Source: Burkholderiaceae bacterium | Lineage (GTDB): Bacteria; Pseudomonadota; Gammaproteobacteria; Burkholderiales; Burkholderiaceae_C | NCBI GenBank assembly: GCA_019234815.1 | Contig: JAFALA010000022.1 | Location: forward strand, 1 to 43,701 | DNA length: 43,701 bases | Reading direction: 5' to 3' | Shown: piece by piece, positions 8,656 through 18,300 of the stretch | Position numbering within the stretch: position 1 is the stretch's first letter | How the letters are laid out: each line of letters opens with the position of its first letter | Position numbers and translations under genes: made by a program | The notes under the pieces: model-generated | Database searches by the model: none | What the model was told of the DNA's origin: nothing | What the model saw: only the letters and a program-made list of their open reading frames with translations

Positions 8656-10083
8656 ACGCTTTTTGACGGCGGCAAACCGAGCCAGCGTTTTTTCTCGCGC
8701 GGCGGCGTGGTCGACGATGGGGGCAGGATAGCCAGGATGTGTCAGCGCCGGACCCAGCCGCCAGGGCCTATGCACGTGCTTGGCGTCCAATGCCGCCAGT
8801 TGCGGCAGGTATCGCTTGATGAAGCGGCCTTCGGGATCGAAGCGTTGGCTTTGCAGCACGGGATTGAAGATGCGAAACCAGGGCTGGGCATCGCACCCGG
8901 TCGAAGCGGCCCATTGCCAGCCGCCGTTGTTGGCCGCCAGATCGAAGTCCAGCAGTTGCTCGGCAAAATACGCTTCGCCACGGCGCCAGTCCAACCCGAG
9001 ATGCTTGACGAGGAAACTGGCCGCAACCATGCGCAAGCGGTTGTGCATATAGCCGCTTTCACGCAATTGCAGCATGCCGGCATCGACCAACGGATAGCCG
9101 GTACGCCCCTCGCACCACGCCTGAAAATGCGCGTCCGCCTTCGGACCTTGCTCCCACTGGATCGCGTCGTATTCGGGCTTGAAGGCGCTCTTCATCGCGT
9201 ACGGATGGTGGTGCATGAGCTGGTGGTAGAAGTCGCGCCAGATCAGCTCCGACAGCCAGACCTCGGCACCCCGGTCGCCGGCAAGCATGCGCTCATAGGC
9301 CGATCGTGCCAGGCGGCGGATCGAGACCGTGCCGAAGCGCAGATGCGTGCTCAAGTAGCTCGGGCCCTTCTGCGCCGGGAAATCCCGCAGCGCGGCGTAG
9401 CGGTCCATGCGCGACTCAAAGTCGTCAAACAAGGCCTCGGCGCCGGCAGACCCCGCACCCAAGGCCGCCGGCAATTCGTCAGGTTCAAAGCCGAGCTCGG
9501 CAAGCGCTGGCATGCCGCGCCGCCACCCAGGCGGCAGTTTGGCAAGCGCTCGCGCCAGGCCCTCGCTCGCGTGCGCCATCAGATCCTGGTGGGAAATCCT
9601 GCGCAGCCATGCATTCTTGTAGGGCGTGAAGATGGTGTAGGGCTTGCCTGCGCTGGTGAGCAACTCGCTGCGCTCGAAGATGACATGGTCCTTGCCGGTC
9701 CGGAGTCGGCGACCGTCCAGCGCGAGGCGCCTTGCGACTTCGGCGTCGCGTTCCAGCGCGGCGGGCTCGTCGTCATGGTTGGCAAACACCGCGGCGGCGC
9801 CGAGTTCTGCCGCGAGCCTTGGAATCAGTTCGACCGGCCGGCCATGGCCAACGAGAAGGCCGGCGTCCGCGAGCAGCGCCCGCAAGCCTTGGTCGATCTC
9901 GGCCAGCGTGGCATGGATGAAGGCTACGCGCCGGTCCATTCGCGGCAGGTCCTTCAGGATGTCGGTATCAAACACAAACACGAACTGGACCGAGGCGCCG
10001 CTGTGCAAGGCCTGCGCGAGCGCCGCGTGGTCGCTCAGGCGCAGGTCGCGGCGCAGCCAGACCAGGGCCGTCCCGGTCCTCAT
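8629..10083 (-). CDS. phr: deoxyribodipyrimidine photolyase (class I)
   Basis: Photolyase repairs UV-made pyrimidine dimers using blue light and a reduced FAD. The 484-residue product starts MRTGTALVWLRRDLRLSDH, the N-terminal antenna-domain signature. The FAD-binding C-terminal half has WRDFYHQLMHHHPYAM and NNGGWQWAASTGCDAQPWF, which carries family tryptophans of the electron-transfer chain. The start at 10083 overlaps the ung stop (ATGA), while an upstream in-frame start at 10095 lies inside ung. Pairing with ung makes a small DNA-repair unit. Confidence 0.95.
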   Translation of the reverse strand: MRTGTALVWLRRDLRLSDHAALAQALHSGASVQFVFVFDTDILKDLPRMDRRVAFIHATLAEIDQGLRALLADAGLLVGHGRPVELIPRLAAELGAAAVFANHDDEPAALERDAEVARRLALDGRRLRTGKDHVIFERSELLTSAGKPYTIFTPYKNAWLRRISHQDLMAHASEGLARALAKLPPGWRRGMPALAELGFEPDELPAALGAGSAGAEALFDDFESRMDRYAALRDFPAQKGPSYLSTHLRFGTVSIRRLARSAYERMLAGDRGAEVWLSELIWRDFYHQLMHHHPYAMKSAFKPEYDAIQWEQGPKADAHFQAWCEGRTGYPLVDAGMLQLRESGYMHNRLRMVAASFLVKHLGLDWRRGEAYFAEQLLDFDLAANNGGWQWAASTGCDAQPWFRIFNPVLQSQRFDPEGRFIKRYLPQLAALDAKHVHRPWRLGPALTHPGYPAPIVDHAAAREKTLARFAAVKKRLHLNIAVL

Positions 10084-10850
10084 GCGCGACGCCAATCGAT
10101 CGTCACGCCGCGCTCCCCGAGCCAGTCCCGCGCCCTGGAAAAATGCCCGCAGCCAATGAAGGGCAGCGGACCGCGCCGGGCCGACAAGGGCGAGGGGTGA
10201 TTGGCCTGCAGCACCAGATGCCGCGGCGCGGCCGCCTCGATCAGGGGCCGCTTGGCTTGCGCATGCGCGCCCCAGAGCATGAAAACCTTGGGCGCCGCGT
10301 CCTCGGCCAGGACGCGCATGCAGGCGTCGGTCAGCGCTTCCCAGCCCTGCCTGGCATGGCTGGCGGGATGACCGAGCTCCACGGTCAACGAGGTGTTCAA
10401 CAGCATCACGCCCTGCTCGACCCAGGCGCCCAGATGACCGCCCACGGCCTTGCCGGGCGGCGGCAGATTGAGGTCGCGCTGCAATTCCAGATCAATATTG
10501 CGCAGGCTGGGCGGCACCGCCACGCCTGCAGGCACGGAAAAAGCCCACCCTTCGGCCTGCCCCTCGCCGTGATAAGGGTCCTGCCCCAGGATCACCACGT
10601 GGACGGCTTGCGGCGCCAGGTTCTGCAGCGCGCGCAGGGGGCGGTGCGGCAGCACATGCGCGCCCCGCGCCTGCCGCTCCTCGACAAAGGCCAGCAGCCG
10701 CTGGCCGGCGGCGCTGAGGCGCCACTCTTCCAGCACGGCACGCCAGGCCGGGTCCAGGGTTTCGCAGGCCGCGAGCAACACCTCGCCCAGCGGCAGTGCC
10801 AGCTCATTCGACGCGGACGACTCGCCCCAATCGAGCGCAGGCTGCTGCAT
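10080..10850 (-). CDS. ung: uracil-DNA glycosylase
   Basis: Ung removes uracil from DNA to start base-excision repair. The 256-residue product carries the catalytic water-activating motif GQDPYHGEGQAEGWAFSV, the uracil-binding segment LLNTSLTVE, and the DNA-intercalation loop HPSPLSARRG with its catalytic histidine. The N-terminal 30 residues or so are extra relative to short Ung proteins. It lies 14 bases downstream of trpC and overlaps phr, so it is probably transcribed with both. Confidence 0.95.
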   Translation of the reverse strand: MQQPALDWGESSASNELALPLGEVLLAACETLDPAWRAVLEEWRLSAAGQRLLAFVEERQARGAHVLPHRPLRALQNLAPQAVHVVILGQDPYHGEGQAEGWAFSVPAGVAVPPSLRNIDLELQRDLNLPPPGKAVGGHLGAWVEQGVMLLNTSLTVELGHPASHARQGWEALTDACMRVLAEDAAPKVFMLWGAHAQAKRPLIEAAAPRHLVLQANHPSPLSARRGPLPFIGCGHFSRARDWLGERGVTIDWRRA

Positions 10851-10864
10851 GGTGGGGCGTCGAG

Positions 10865-11656
10865 TCAGCCAAACAAGGCCGCCAGCGCCGCGCCCGGATC
10901 GTCCGCCCGCATGAACGCTTCGCCGACCAGGAAGGCATGCACCTGCGCGGCCCGCATGCGGGCGACGTCATCGGGTCCGAGAATGCCGGATTCGGTCACC
11001 AGCAGTCGATCCGCAGGCACCTGCCCGAGCAGCCCCAAGGTGGTGTCCAGCGTCACCTCGAAGGTGCGCAGATTGCGGTTGTTGATGCCCAGCAGCGGCG
11101 TTTTCAGGCGCAGCGCCCGGTCGAGTTCGGCACCGTCGTGCACCTCCACCAACACATCGAGGCCAAGGTCGATTGCGACGGCCTCCAGATCGGCCAACTG
11201 CGCGTCGTCAAGGCTGGCGGCAATCAGCAGGATGCAGTCGGCTCCCATCGCGCCGGCCTCGAAGACCTGGTAGGCGTCGACCATGAAGTCCTTGCGCAAC
11301 ACCGGCAAGCTGCAGGCCGCGCGCGCTTGCTGCAAATAGGCCGCGCTGCCCTGGAAGAACTGCTGGTCGGTCAGCACGCTCAGGCAAGCCGCGCCGTGGC
11401 TGGCGTAGCTCTGCGCGATCCGTGCCGGCTGGAAGTCCTCGCGCAGGATGCCCTTGGAGGGGCTGGCCTTCTTGATTTCCGCGATCACCGCGCTGCGCCC
11501 GGCCGCCACCTTGCTGTGCAAGGCGTTCGCAAACCCGCGCCGCTCGCCTCGCCGGGCTTCGGCTTCCTCACGCACGCTGGCCAGGCTGCGCTGGCGCAGC
11601 GCAGCCTCGACTTCCTGATGTTTGACCGCGTTGATGCGGCGAAGAATGTCTGACAT
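10865..11656 (-). CDS. trpC: indole-3-glycerol-phosphate synthase
   Basis: TrpC closes the indole ring from CdRP in tryptophan synthesis. The ATG at 11656, with AGGACAGGTG just upstream, gives 263 residues beginning [19 protein letters not shown]. Family motifs are visible: [13 protein letters not shown] (catalytic Lys), [14 protein letters not shown] and the phosphate-binding LVTESGI. It is a single-function TrpC with no fused TrpF domain. It lies 26 bases after trpD. Confidence 0.96.
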   Translation of the reverse strand: MSDILRRINAVKHQEVEAALRQRSLASVREEAEARRGERRGFANALHSKVAAGRSAVIAEIKKASPSKGILREDFQPARIAQSYASHGAACLSVLTDQQFFQGSAAYLQQARAACSLPVLRKDFMVDAYQVFEAGAMGADCILLIAASLDDAQLADLEAVAIDLGLDVLVEVHDGAELDRALRLKTPLLGINNRNLRTFEVTLDTTLGLLGQVPADRLLVTESGILGPDDVARMRAAQVHAFLVGEAFMRADDPGAALAALFG

Positions 11657-11682
11657 CACCTGTCCTCAACGGCGCAACCGCG

Positions 11683-12717
11683 TCACGCCTTGCCCAGTGC
11701 CTGCGTGGCGCTCACGAACCGATCCAGCTGTGCCCGTGCCGCGCCGCTGCTGATGGCTTGGCGCGCCTTGGCAATGCCGGCGGCAATGCTGTCGACCACA
11801 TTGGCCGCATACAGCGTGGCGCCCGCGTTGAGCAGCACGATGTCGCGCGCCGCGCCGTTGACGTCGGCCAGCGCGTCCAGCAGCATGCGACGCGACTCCT
11901 CCGGGCCGGAGACGCGCAGACTGCGGTTCGAGGCCATGGTCAGGCCGAAGTCCTCCGGATGGATTTCGTACTCCCGCACCTCGCCGTTCTTGAGTTCGCC
12001 GACCAGCGTGGCAGCACCCAGCGAGACTTCATCCATGCCGTCCTTGCCGTAGACCACCAGCGCGTGCTCGGCTCCCAGGCGCTGCATCACGCGCACCTGG
12101 ATCCCGACCAGATCGGGGTGGAACACCCCCATCAGGATATTGGGCGCGCAGGCCGGGTTGGTCAGCGGCCCCAGGATATTGAAGACCGTGCGCACGCCCA
12201 GCTCCTTGCGGATCGGGGCGATGTTCTTCATGGCCGGGTGGTGGTTGGGTGCGAACATGAAGCCGATGCCCGTCTGCGCCAGGCATTGCGCCACTTGCTC
12301 CGGGCCCAGCATGATGTTTGCGCCCAGCGCCTCCAGCACGTCGGCGCTGCCGGTCTTGCTCGACACGCTGCGGCTGCCATGCTTGGCCACCTGCGCGCCC
12401 GCCGCCGCGGCGACAAACATCGAGCAGGTGGAGATGTTGAAGGTATGGGCGCCATCGCCGCCCGTGCCGACCACATCGACCAGGTTGGGTCCGGGCGGCA
12501 CCGGCACCTTCAGCGAGCGCTCGCGCATCACCTGCGCGGCGGCGGTGATCTCGCCGATGGTTTCCTTTTTCACGCGCAGGCCGATCAGCAGCGCAGCGGC
12601 GATCACAGGCGACATCTGCCCGTCCATGATGCGGCGCATCAGCGACAGCATCTCGTCGTGGAAGATCTCGCGATGCTCGATGACCCGGGTCAGCGCGTCG
12701 GTATCGGTGATGGACAT
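11683..12717 (-). CDS. trpD: anthranilate phosphoribosyltransferase
   Basis: TrpD joins anthranilate to PRPP. The ATG at 12717 gives 344 residues starting [19 protein letters not shown], which matches the usual start of the family; an upstream ATG at 12741 overlaps ltaE and lacks a ribosome site. Seen motifs are the PRPP loop [38 protein letters not shown] and [14 protein letters not shown]. It is followed by trpC and preceded by ltaE. Confidence 0.96.
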   Translation of the reverse strand: MSITDTDALTRVIEHREIFHDEMLSLMRRIMDGQMSPVIAAALLIGLRVKKETIGEITAAAQVMRERSLKVPVPPGPNLVDVVGTGGDGAHTFNISTCSMFVAAAAGAQVAKHGSRSVSSKTGSADVLEALGANIMLGPEQVAQCLAQTGIGFMFAPNHHPAMKNIAPIRKELGVRTVFNILGPLTNPACAPNILMGVFHPDLVGIQVRVMQRLGAEHALVVYGKDGMDEVSLGAATLVGELKNGEVREYEIHPEDFGLTMASNRSLRVSGPEESRRMLLDALADVNGAARDIVLLNAGATLYAANVVDSIAAGIAKARQAISSGAARAQLDRFVSATQALGKA

Positions 12718-12733
12718 GGCGGAGTATTTCTCG

Positions 12734-13768
12734 TTATGCATTGAAGAATTCGCGCAGCGCGGCAAGGGCCAGATCGACGCCCTGTGCATCGACGTCCAGG
12801 TGCGTCACGAAGCGCAGCCGGTACAGGCCGGTGGCCAGCACGCCGCGCGACTTCAGGAATGACAGCAATTCGCTGGCGCGCGCCGCCGGCACCTGCGGCG
12901 CCAGATCGGCAAACACGATATTGCTTTGCGGCGCCTCGACGCGCAAGGCGGGAATCTGCTCCAGCCCCGCCGCCAGGCGCCGCGCCAAGGCGTGGTCGTC
13001 GGCCAGGCGATTGACGTGGTGGTCGAGCGCATGCGAGGCCGCCGCCGCCAGCATGCCGGCCTGGCGCATGCCGCCGCCGGCCATCTTGCGCCAGCGATGC
13101 GCCCGCCGGATGAAGTCGCGCGACCCGCACAGGGCCGACCCGACAGGCGCGCCCAGCCCCTTGGAAAAGCAGACCGACACGCTGTCGAAATGCTGCGCGA
13201 TCTCGCGCGCCGCCGCCCAGGCATCGCCGCCTTGGGCATTGACGACGGCCGCATTGAACAAGCGAGCGCCGTCGAGGTGCCGCGCCAATCCATGCCGCGA
13301 CGCCAGCGCCGAGGCCTGGGCCAGATAGGTGTTGGGCAGCACCTTGCCGCCCAGCGTGTTTTCCAGGCACAGCAAGCGCGTACGGGCAAAGTGCGCATCG
13401 TCGGGCTTGATGTTGGCCTCGATGTCGGCCAGGGCCAGAGTGCCGTCGCTTTGATGCGGCAGGGGCTGGGGCTGGATGGAGCCGAGCACCGCCGCGCCGC
13501 CGCCTTCCCAGCGGTAGGTGTGGGCAAACTGGCCGACCAGGTACTCGTCGCCGCGCAGGCAATGGCTCATCAGCGCGCACAGATTGCTTTGCGTCCCGGT
13601 TGGCATGAACAAGGCGGCCTCGAAGCCCAGGCCTTGCGCAATGCGCTCCTGCAGCGTGTTGACGCTGGGGTCGTCGCCAAACACGTCGTCGCCCAAGGGC
13701 GCCGCGAGCATGGCCTCGCGCATGGCGGCCGTGGGCCGGGTGACGGTGTCGCTGCGAAGATCGATCAT
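12734..13768 (-). CDS. ltaE: low-specificity L-threonine aldolase
   Basis: This PLP enzyme splits L-threonine or L-allo-threonine into glycine and acetaldehyde. The 344-residue product starts [20 protein letters not shown], the family N-terminus. It has [11 protein letters not shown], the substrate-region [12 protein letters not shown], and [12 protein letters not shown], whose lysine binds PLP. It lies between trpG and trpD on the same strand (17 bases before trpD, 82 after trpG), an unusual insert in a trp gene string. A compact GGTCCCCC / GGGGGACC inverted repeat lies in the gap to trpG. Confidence 0.95.
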   Translation of the reverse strand: MIDLRSDTVTRPTAAMREAMLAAPLGDDVFGDDPSVNTLQERIAQGLGFEAALFMPTGTQSNLCALMSHCLRGDEYLVGQFAHTYRWEGGGAAVLGSIQPQPLPHQSDGTLALADIEANIKPDDAHFARTRLLCLENTLGGKVLPNTYLAQASALASRHGLARHLDGARLFNAAVVNAQGGDAWAAAREIAQHFDSVSVCFSKGLGAPVGSALCGSRDFIRRAHRWRKMAGGGMRQAGMLAAAASHALDHHVNRLADDHALARRLAAGLEQIPALRVEAPQSNIVFADLAPQVPAARASELLSFLKSRGVLATGLYRLRFVTHLDVDAQGVDLALAALREFFNA

Positions 13769-13850
13769 GTTTACCCCTCGTTCGTCGAGTACGCCGAACG
13801 GTCCCCCAGGGGGACCCGGCCTTGCTTGGGGCGACCCGGCGCCACGGCCG

Positions 13851-14435
13851 TCATGCCGCCAATTCCAGGAAGTTCTTCAGCATGGCATGGCCGTGCTCGC
13901 TCAGGATGGACTCGGGATGGAACTGCACGCCTTCCATGGGCGTCGCGCTGCCGGCCAGCCCACGGTGCCGGACCCCCATGATCTCGCCGTCCTCGCTGCG
14001 CGCCGTGATCTCGAATTCTTTGGGGCAGCTGGCGTCCTCGATCACCAGCGAGTGGTAGCGGATCACGCTGAACTCGCGCGGCAGGCCGGCGAAGACACCC
14101 TGCTGGTCGGTGCTGATGGTGCTGGCCTTGCCATGCATCTGGGTCTTGGCACGCACGATCTTGCCGCCCAGCGCCGCCCCCATGCTCTGATGGCCCAGGC
14201 ACACGCCCAGGATGGGCAGCTTGCCCATGAAATGCCGGATGGCCTCGACGCAAATGCCGGCCTCGGCCGGCGAGCAGGGACCGGGCGAAAGCACCAGATG
14301 GTCAGGCTTGAGCGCCGTGATCTCGGCCAGCGAGATCTCGTCGTTGCGCGCCACCTTGACCTCCGCACCCAGCTCTCCGAAGTACTGGACCAAGTTGTAG
14401 GTAAAGCTGTCGTAGTTGTCGATCATCAGAAGCAT
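13851..14435 (-). CDS. trpG: anthranilate synthase, glutamine amidotransferase subunit
   Basis: TrpG hydrolyses glutamine and passes ammonia to TrpE. The ATG at 14435 gives 194 residues starting [19 protein letters not shown]. The catalytic triad is visible: Cys in [11 protein letters not shown], and His and Glu in [11 protein letters not shown]. The upstream open frame (to 14609) has no TrpG similarity. Its partner trpE is about 24 kb away on the same strand, so in this genome the two subunits are made from separate transcripts. Confidence 0.96.
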   Translation of the reverse strand: MLLMIDNYDSFTYNLVQYFGELGAEVKVARNDEISLAEITALKPDHLVLSPGPCSPAEAGICVEAIRHFMGKLPILGVCLGHQSMGAALGGKIVRAKTQMHGKASTISTDQQGVFAGLPREFSVIRYHSLVIEDASCPKEFEITARSEDGEIMGVRHRGLAGSATPMEGVQFHPESILSEHGHAMLKNFLELAA

Positions 14436-14487
14436 ATCGAACCTCACACGTTGATTGATTTGGTTGCAAGCCCTCTGAAGCCCTATG

Positions 14488-14617
14488 GGGTACCCACATG
14501 GGTACCCGCTTTTCAATTTGCTGCCGGTAGCGTGCAGCCTCAGCACAGAGAGGCAAGGTGTGCACATCGTGCACAGGTGGTTTTGAGCTAGTTGGCTGGC
14601 GTACGCCAACGCTCAAA
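14488..14617. promoter_or_regulatory. three inverted repeats upstream of trpG
   Basis: Three separate dyads lie 52 to 182 bases upstream of trpG. At 14488-14507 two copies of GGGTACCC are separated by four bases. At 14560-14574 GTGCAC is repeated around three bases. At 14582-14617 TTTGAGC / GCTCAAA encloses GTTGGC / GCCAAC, with the perfect palindrome TGGCGTACGCCA inside. No U-runs follow, so they are not plain terminators. They could be protein-binding sites or a folded leader of trpG. Confidence 0.45.
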
Positions 14618-15327
14618 GAAGTGCGATGTAGTTCGAATGCAGTACGGATCGTCCATATGCGCAACATTATCACGTACCACATTTGGTCGAGCCGATCACT
14701 TCGAGATCAGGTGCGACTCAGGCGAGACAGTCACGATCATTCGTCGCGCTGGGTCTAGGCAACATTGACCTGGCGGGCGGTACGTTGGGCGCAGGAATCC
14801 GTCCGTGCTCGGAATCGAGCGGGTTTGATGCGGCGGCTTGATCGGTGCTGCCCCAAGCAGTCCGAACGCATCAATTGCGTAGCGGCTGGCGTCGGAAAAA
14901 ACGTCCAATCCGGGGGATCGAGGATTCAATCCAAAACCTGAATTCCTAATATCGATGCAGGATGCTGTCGCCGACTTCCGTAACAGGTTATTCACACCAT
15001 CCACAAACCTGACGAAAGCCCACACGCGTGACGAGCGCTTGAACCCGTATTCTTGGCTGGTCCGCAAGGGAGCGAACTATGAACGTCAGCGCGGTCCGGT
15101 TCCAATCCGGTGTGTCGACCCCAGAATGCCTGACTCATTTGGGCACGCAGGCCCCAAGCATCGTGGCGCTTACGGCGACGCAATGGCCCGTGGGTTTCAG
15201 AATCCGCGCGGCCCGCTCGCGCAACTCATTCCTGACCTCGCATGGCACTGGCCTTTCCCAGAATCCGTCCATAGATCTCATGCTGCCGCAGGCTTCCGAT
15301 CAGGTTCCCAGGAAATGAAGTCGCATC
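14618..15327. other. gene-poor gap between trpG and the giant adhesin gene
   Basis: Apart from the small doubtful ORF at 15079-15318, I see no gene, tRNA, insertion sequence or clear promoter here. Open frames on both strands lack ribosome sites or recognisable products. The promoter for the adhesin gene should lie here, but no good -35/-10 pair stands out. One edge of the DNA that separates trpG from trpE may also be here. Confidence 0.4.
15079..15318 (+). CDS. doubtful small ORF just before the adhesin gene
   Basis: This is a 79-codon frame starting MNVSAVRFQSGVSTPE. It has a fair ribosome site (AAGGGAG, six bases before the ATG) and ends nine bases before the adhesin start, so the adhesin ribosome site would lie within or just after it. 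No domain or signal peptide is recognised. It may be a leader-type cistron or chance; longer overlapping frames exist. Confidence 0.2.
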   Translation: MNVSAVRFQSGVSTPECLTHLGTQAPSIVALTATQWPVGFRIRAARSRNSFLTSHGTGLSQNPSIDLMLPQASDQVPRK

Positions 15328-18300
15328 ATGAACAACATCTATTGCATTGTCTGGAGCGAGGCCCATCAAGGCTATGTCGTCACGCACGAGAAGGTGGCGC
15401 GGCGCGGCAAGCCTTCGTCGACGCGCAGGGCGGTGGCTGCCGCGGTCAGCGCCCTGCTGATGACCCTGAGGGCCGGGACCAGCCTGGCAGGATCGCTGCC
15501 GCCAGCGCCGCCGCAGGCGAACGCCTTGCCCAGCAACGGCGTGCTCAGCGCGGGCGCGGCCAGCATTGGCGTGAGCGGCAATGTGATGACGGTCAACCAG
15601 TCTTCGCAAAATGCCATCATCAATTGGACCAGCTTCGACATCGGGGGCTCGGCCACCGTCAATTTCCTTCAGCCCAATGCCAGCGCGGCGGCCTTGAACC
15701 GGGTGTTGTCGGCCAATCCCACCCAGATCTACGGTGAGCTGAATGCCAATGGGCGTGTCTTCATCGTCAATCCGCAGGGCGTGGTGGTCGGCCAGGGGGC
15801 CCAGGTCAATGTCGGCTCGCTGCTGAGTTCCAGCCTGGACATCACCGACAGCGACTTCCTGGCCGGCAACTACAAGTTCCAGGGCGGCGCCAGCCTGGGC
15901 CCTGTCGGCAATGCCGGCAGCATCAAGGCCGCCGATGGCGGCTTCGTGGCGATGATCGGTGGGCAGGTGAGCAACACCGGCCTCATCTCCGCCAAGCTGG
16001 GTTCGGTGGCGCTGGCCTCGGGTCAGCAGGTCACGCTGAGCCTGGACGGCGCCGGGCTGCTGTCAGTGGCGGTGCCGCAGGCCACGCTGAACGCGCTGGT
16101 GCAGAACGCAGGCGCCGTCTATGCCGATGGCGGTCGCATCATCCTGACCGGCAAATCGGCCAACCAAGTACTGGACACCGTCGTCAACAACCAGGGCATC
16201 CTGCAGGCCCAGGCGCTGGGCGAGCGCGACGGCCAGATCTGGATGCTGGCGGCCGATGCGCCGGCCAACACCGGGGCCACTGGCGCAGCAGCCAACCTCG
16301 GTGCGGTGAAGAATGCCGCCGGCAGCGTGGTCTCAGGCGGCAGCGTGGACGCCAACGGCGGCCAGGTGACGATGGCCGGCAGCACCGTGGAGGTAGACGG
16401 CACGATCAAGGCCGGCAGCAGCACCGGCGCCGCGGGCCAGGTGCTGATCAACTCGAGCCAGGCCAGCACCTTGTCGAAGGGCAGCGTGATCGATGTCGCC
16501 AGCGCCGGCGCGGCGGGCTCGGCCGTCGTCTGGTCGGCCGGCAACACCACCTTCCACGGCAGCATCCAGGGCCAGGGCAGCGGCCCGTCCGGCCATGGGG
16601 CCACGGTCGAGATCTCGGCGGGCCAGAACGACAGCGTGAACGGCAGCATCCAGGTCGGCGCGGCCGCGGCCGCGCGCGCGGGCACCTTATTGCTCGACCC
16701 GGCCACGCTCGAGATCGGCGGCAGCGGCATCAGCCAGAGCACCTTGCAGGCGGCCTCCGGTGCCATCGTGCTGAGCGCCGACGGGCAGATCACGGTCGAC
16801 GCCCTGAGCAACAATGTCCTGAACCTCGCGAACGCGACCAGCGTATCGATCACTTCGAACAGCACCGGCGGCATCCAGTTCCTGAACGGAGTCTCGGGTC
16901 CGAGCGGGATCATGACGAACAACGCTCCGGTGACGCTGACAGCCTCGGGCAATGGTTCACTGCTGAATGTGGGCCAGATCACCACGCACGGCGCCAATAT
17001 CGCGCTCAGCGGCGTCACGGTGCAGCTCGGGGCCGGCCTCGATGCCTCGACGGCAGGCAATGGCGCGGCCAATGGCGGCACGGTGTCGGTCAGCATCTTC
17101 GGCGGCGGCGTCACACAAACGGGCGCGGCCTCCATTGCCGGCTCCGCCGTGACGCTGGATGCCACCTACGGCTATATCGGCAGCCCCACGGGCGTGGTGC
17201 AGACCCATGCGTCGACGCTGAACCTCATGAGCGGTGGCGTGGCCTATGTCAACGACGCCAGCGCGCTGAGCAGCTTCGCGATCAGCAGCAACCACCTGAC
17301 CGGCACGCCTGTGGCCATCCAGGTGACGGCGCCCAACCTGAGCCTGACCGGTCAGGACACCAGCGGCAACGGCAGCCTCTACAACGCCGGCGTCAGCTGG
17401 GTGCAGTACAGCGCGACCGCCAATGGCCAGGGTTCGGGCCCGGCCACGGTCAGCATCACGCAGGACACCAATCTCCTGCCGGCCTCGGTGCTGCTGCCGG
17501 GCAGCAACCTGAACATCAGCTCGTCCAACGGCATGATCCTGGGCGGCAACAGCACGCCCATCAGCTCGGCCGCTCTGGTGTTGCGATCGCCCTATGCCAT
17601 CGGCGGCATCAATGCCGCCGGAGGGGTCGACGACTTCAGCACCGGCGGCACGCAGGACGGCCTGGCCTTGGCCACGCAAGTCAGCGGCCATATCGACGCT
17701 CAGGTGCTCAACAGCGCGGGCGCCGTGGCCAACAACAGCATAGTCAGCCTGAACCAGACCGGCAATCTGAGCGGCAATGCCAGCGCCAGCTACATCAATC
17801 TGCAGGCCAGCGGCAATATCGGCAGCTCAGGCACGCCCTTTGCATTGGTCTTTGACGGACAGCCTTACAACACCTTCCTGTCGAACCTGTCGGCCGGCCA
17901 GTCGGCCTGGGCGACGGCAGGATATGACGGCAACCTGGCGTCCATGCATTTTGAGACGGTGCAGGCCACTCAGGGCAGCTTGAGCCTGGCGGTGACGCAG
18001 GCTGCCGGCAGCAACGGCGCGGTGCAGATCGACACCGCCGATGCGAACGAGGCGTTGACCCTGAGCGGAGTCCTGACCAACGGCTTCAGAGTGAGCAACG
18101 CCACCTCGAACACCAGCATCAACGTCGCGACCCAGGGCAATCACGGCAATCTCGAAGTCGACAGCGCGGTGCTCAACGGTGCCGACAACGTCAACCGCAG
18201 CATCACCATCAGCTCCGACAGCTACACGGTCAACGTCGGCGACCTGAGCACCGACGGAGCCGTCAACGCGGCGGCAGGCGTGCCTATGGGCACGCTCAAC

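Noticed and set aside
8650..10200. 516-codon plus-strand frame antisense to phr
   Set aside because: phr is clear on the minus strand; the plus frame shows no domain or ribosome site.
15094..15123. tRNA T-arm-like hairpin (CCGG-TTCCAAT-CCGG) upstream of the adhesin, possibly an attachment-site remnant
   Set aside because: No matching acceptor, D-arm or anticodon arm is present and position 57 of the loop is not a purine; most likely chance.
14955..15737. 260-codon frame overlapping the start of the adhesin gene
   Set aside because: It overlaps the signal and TPS region of the adhesin in another frame, has no domain, and no good ribosome site.
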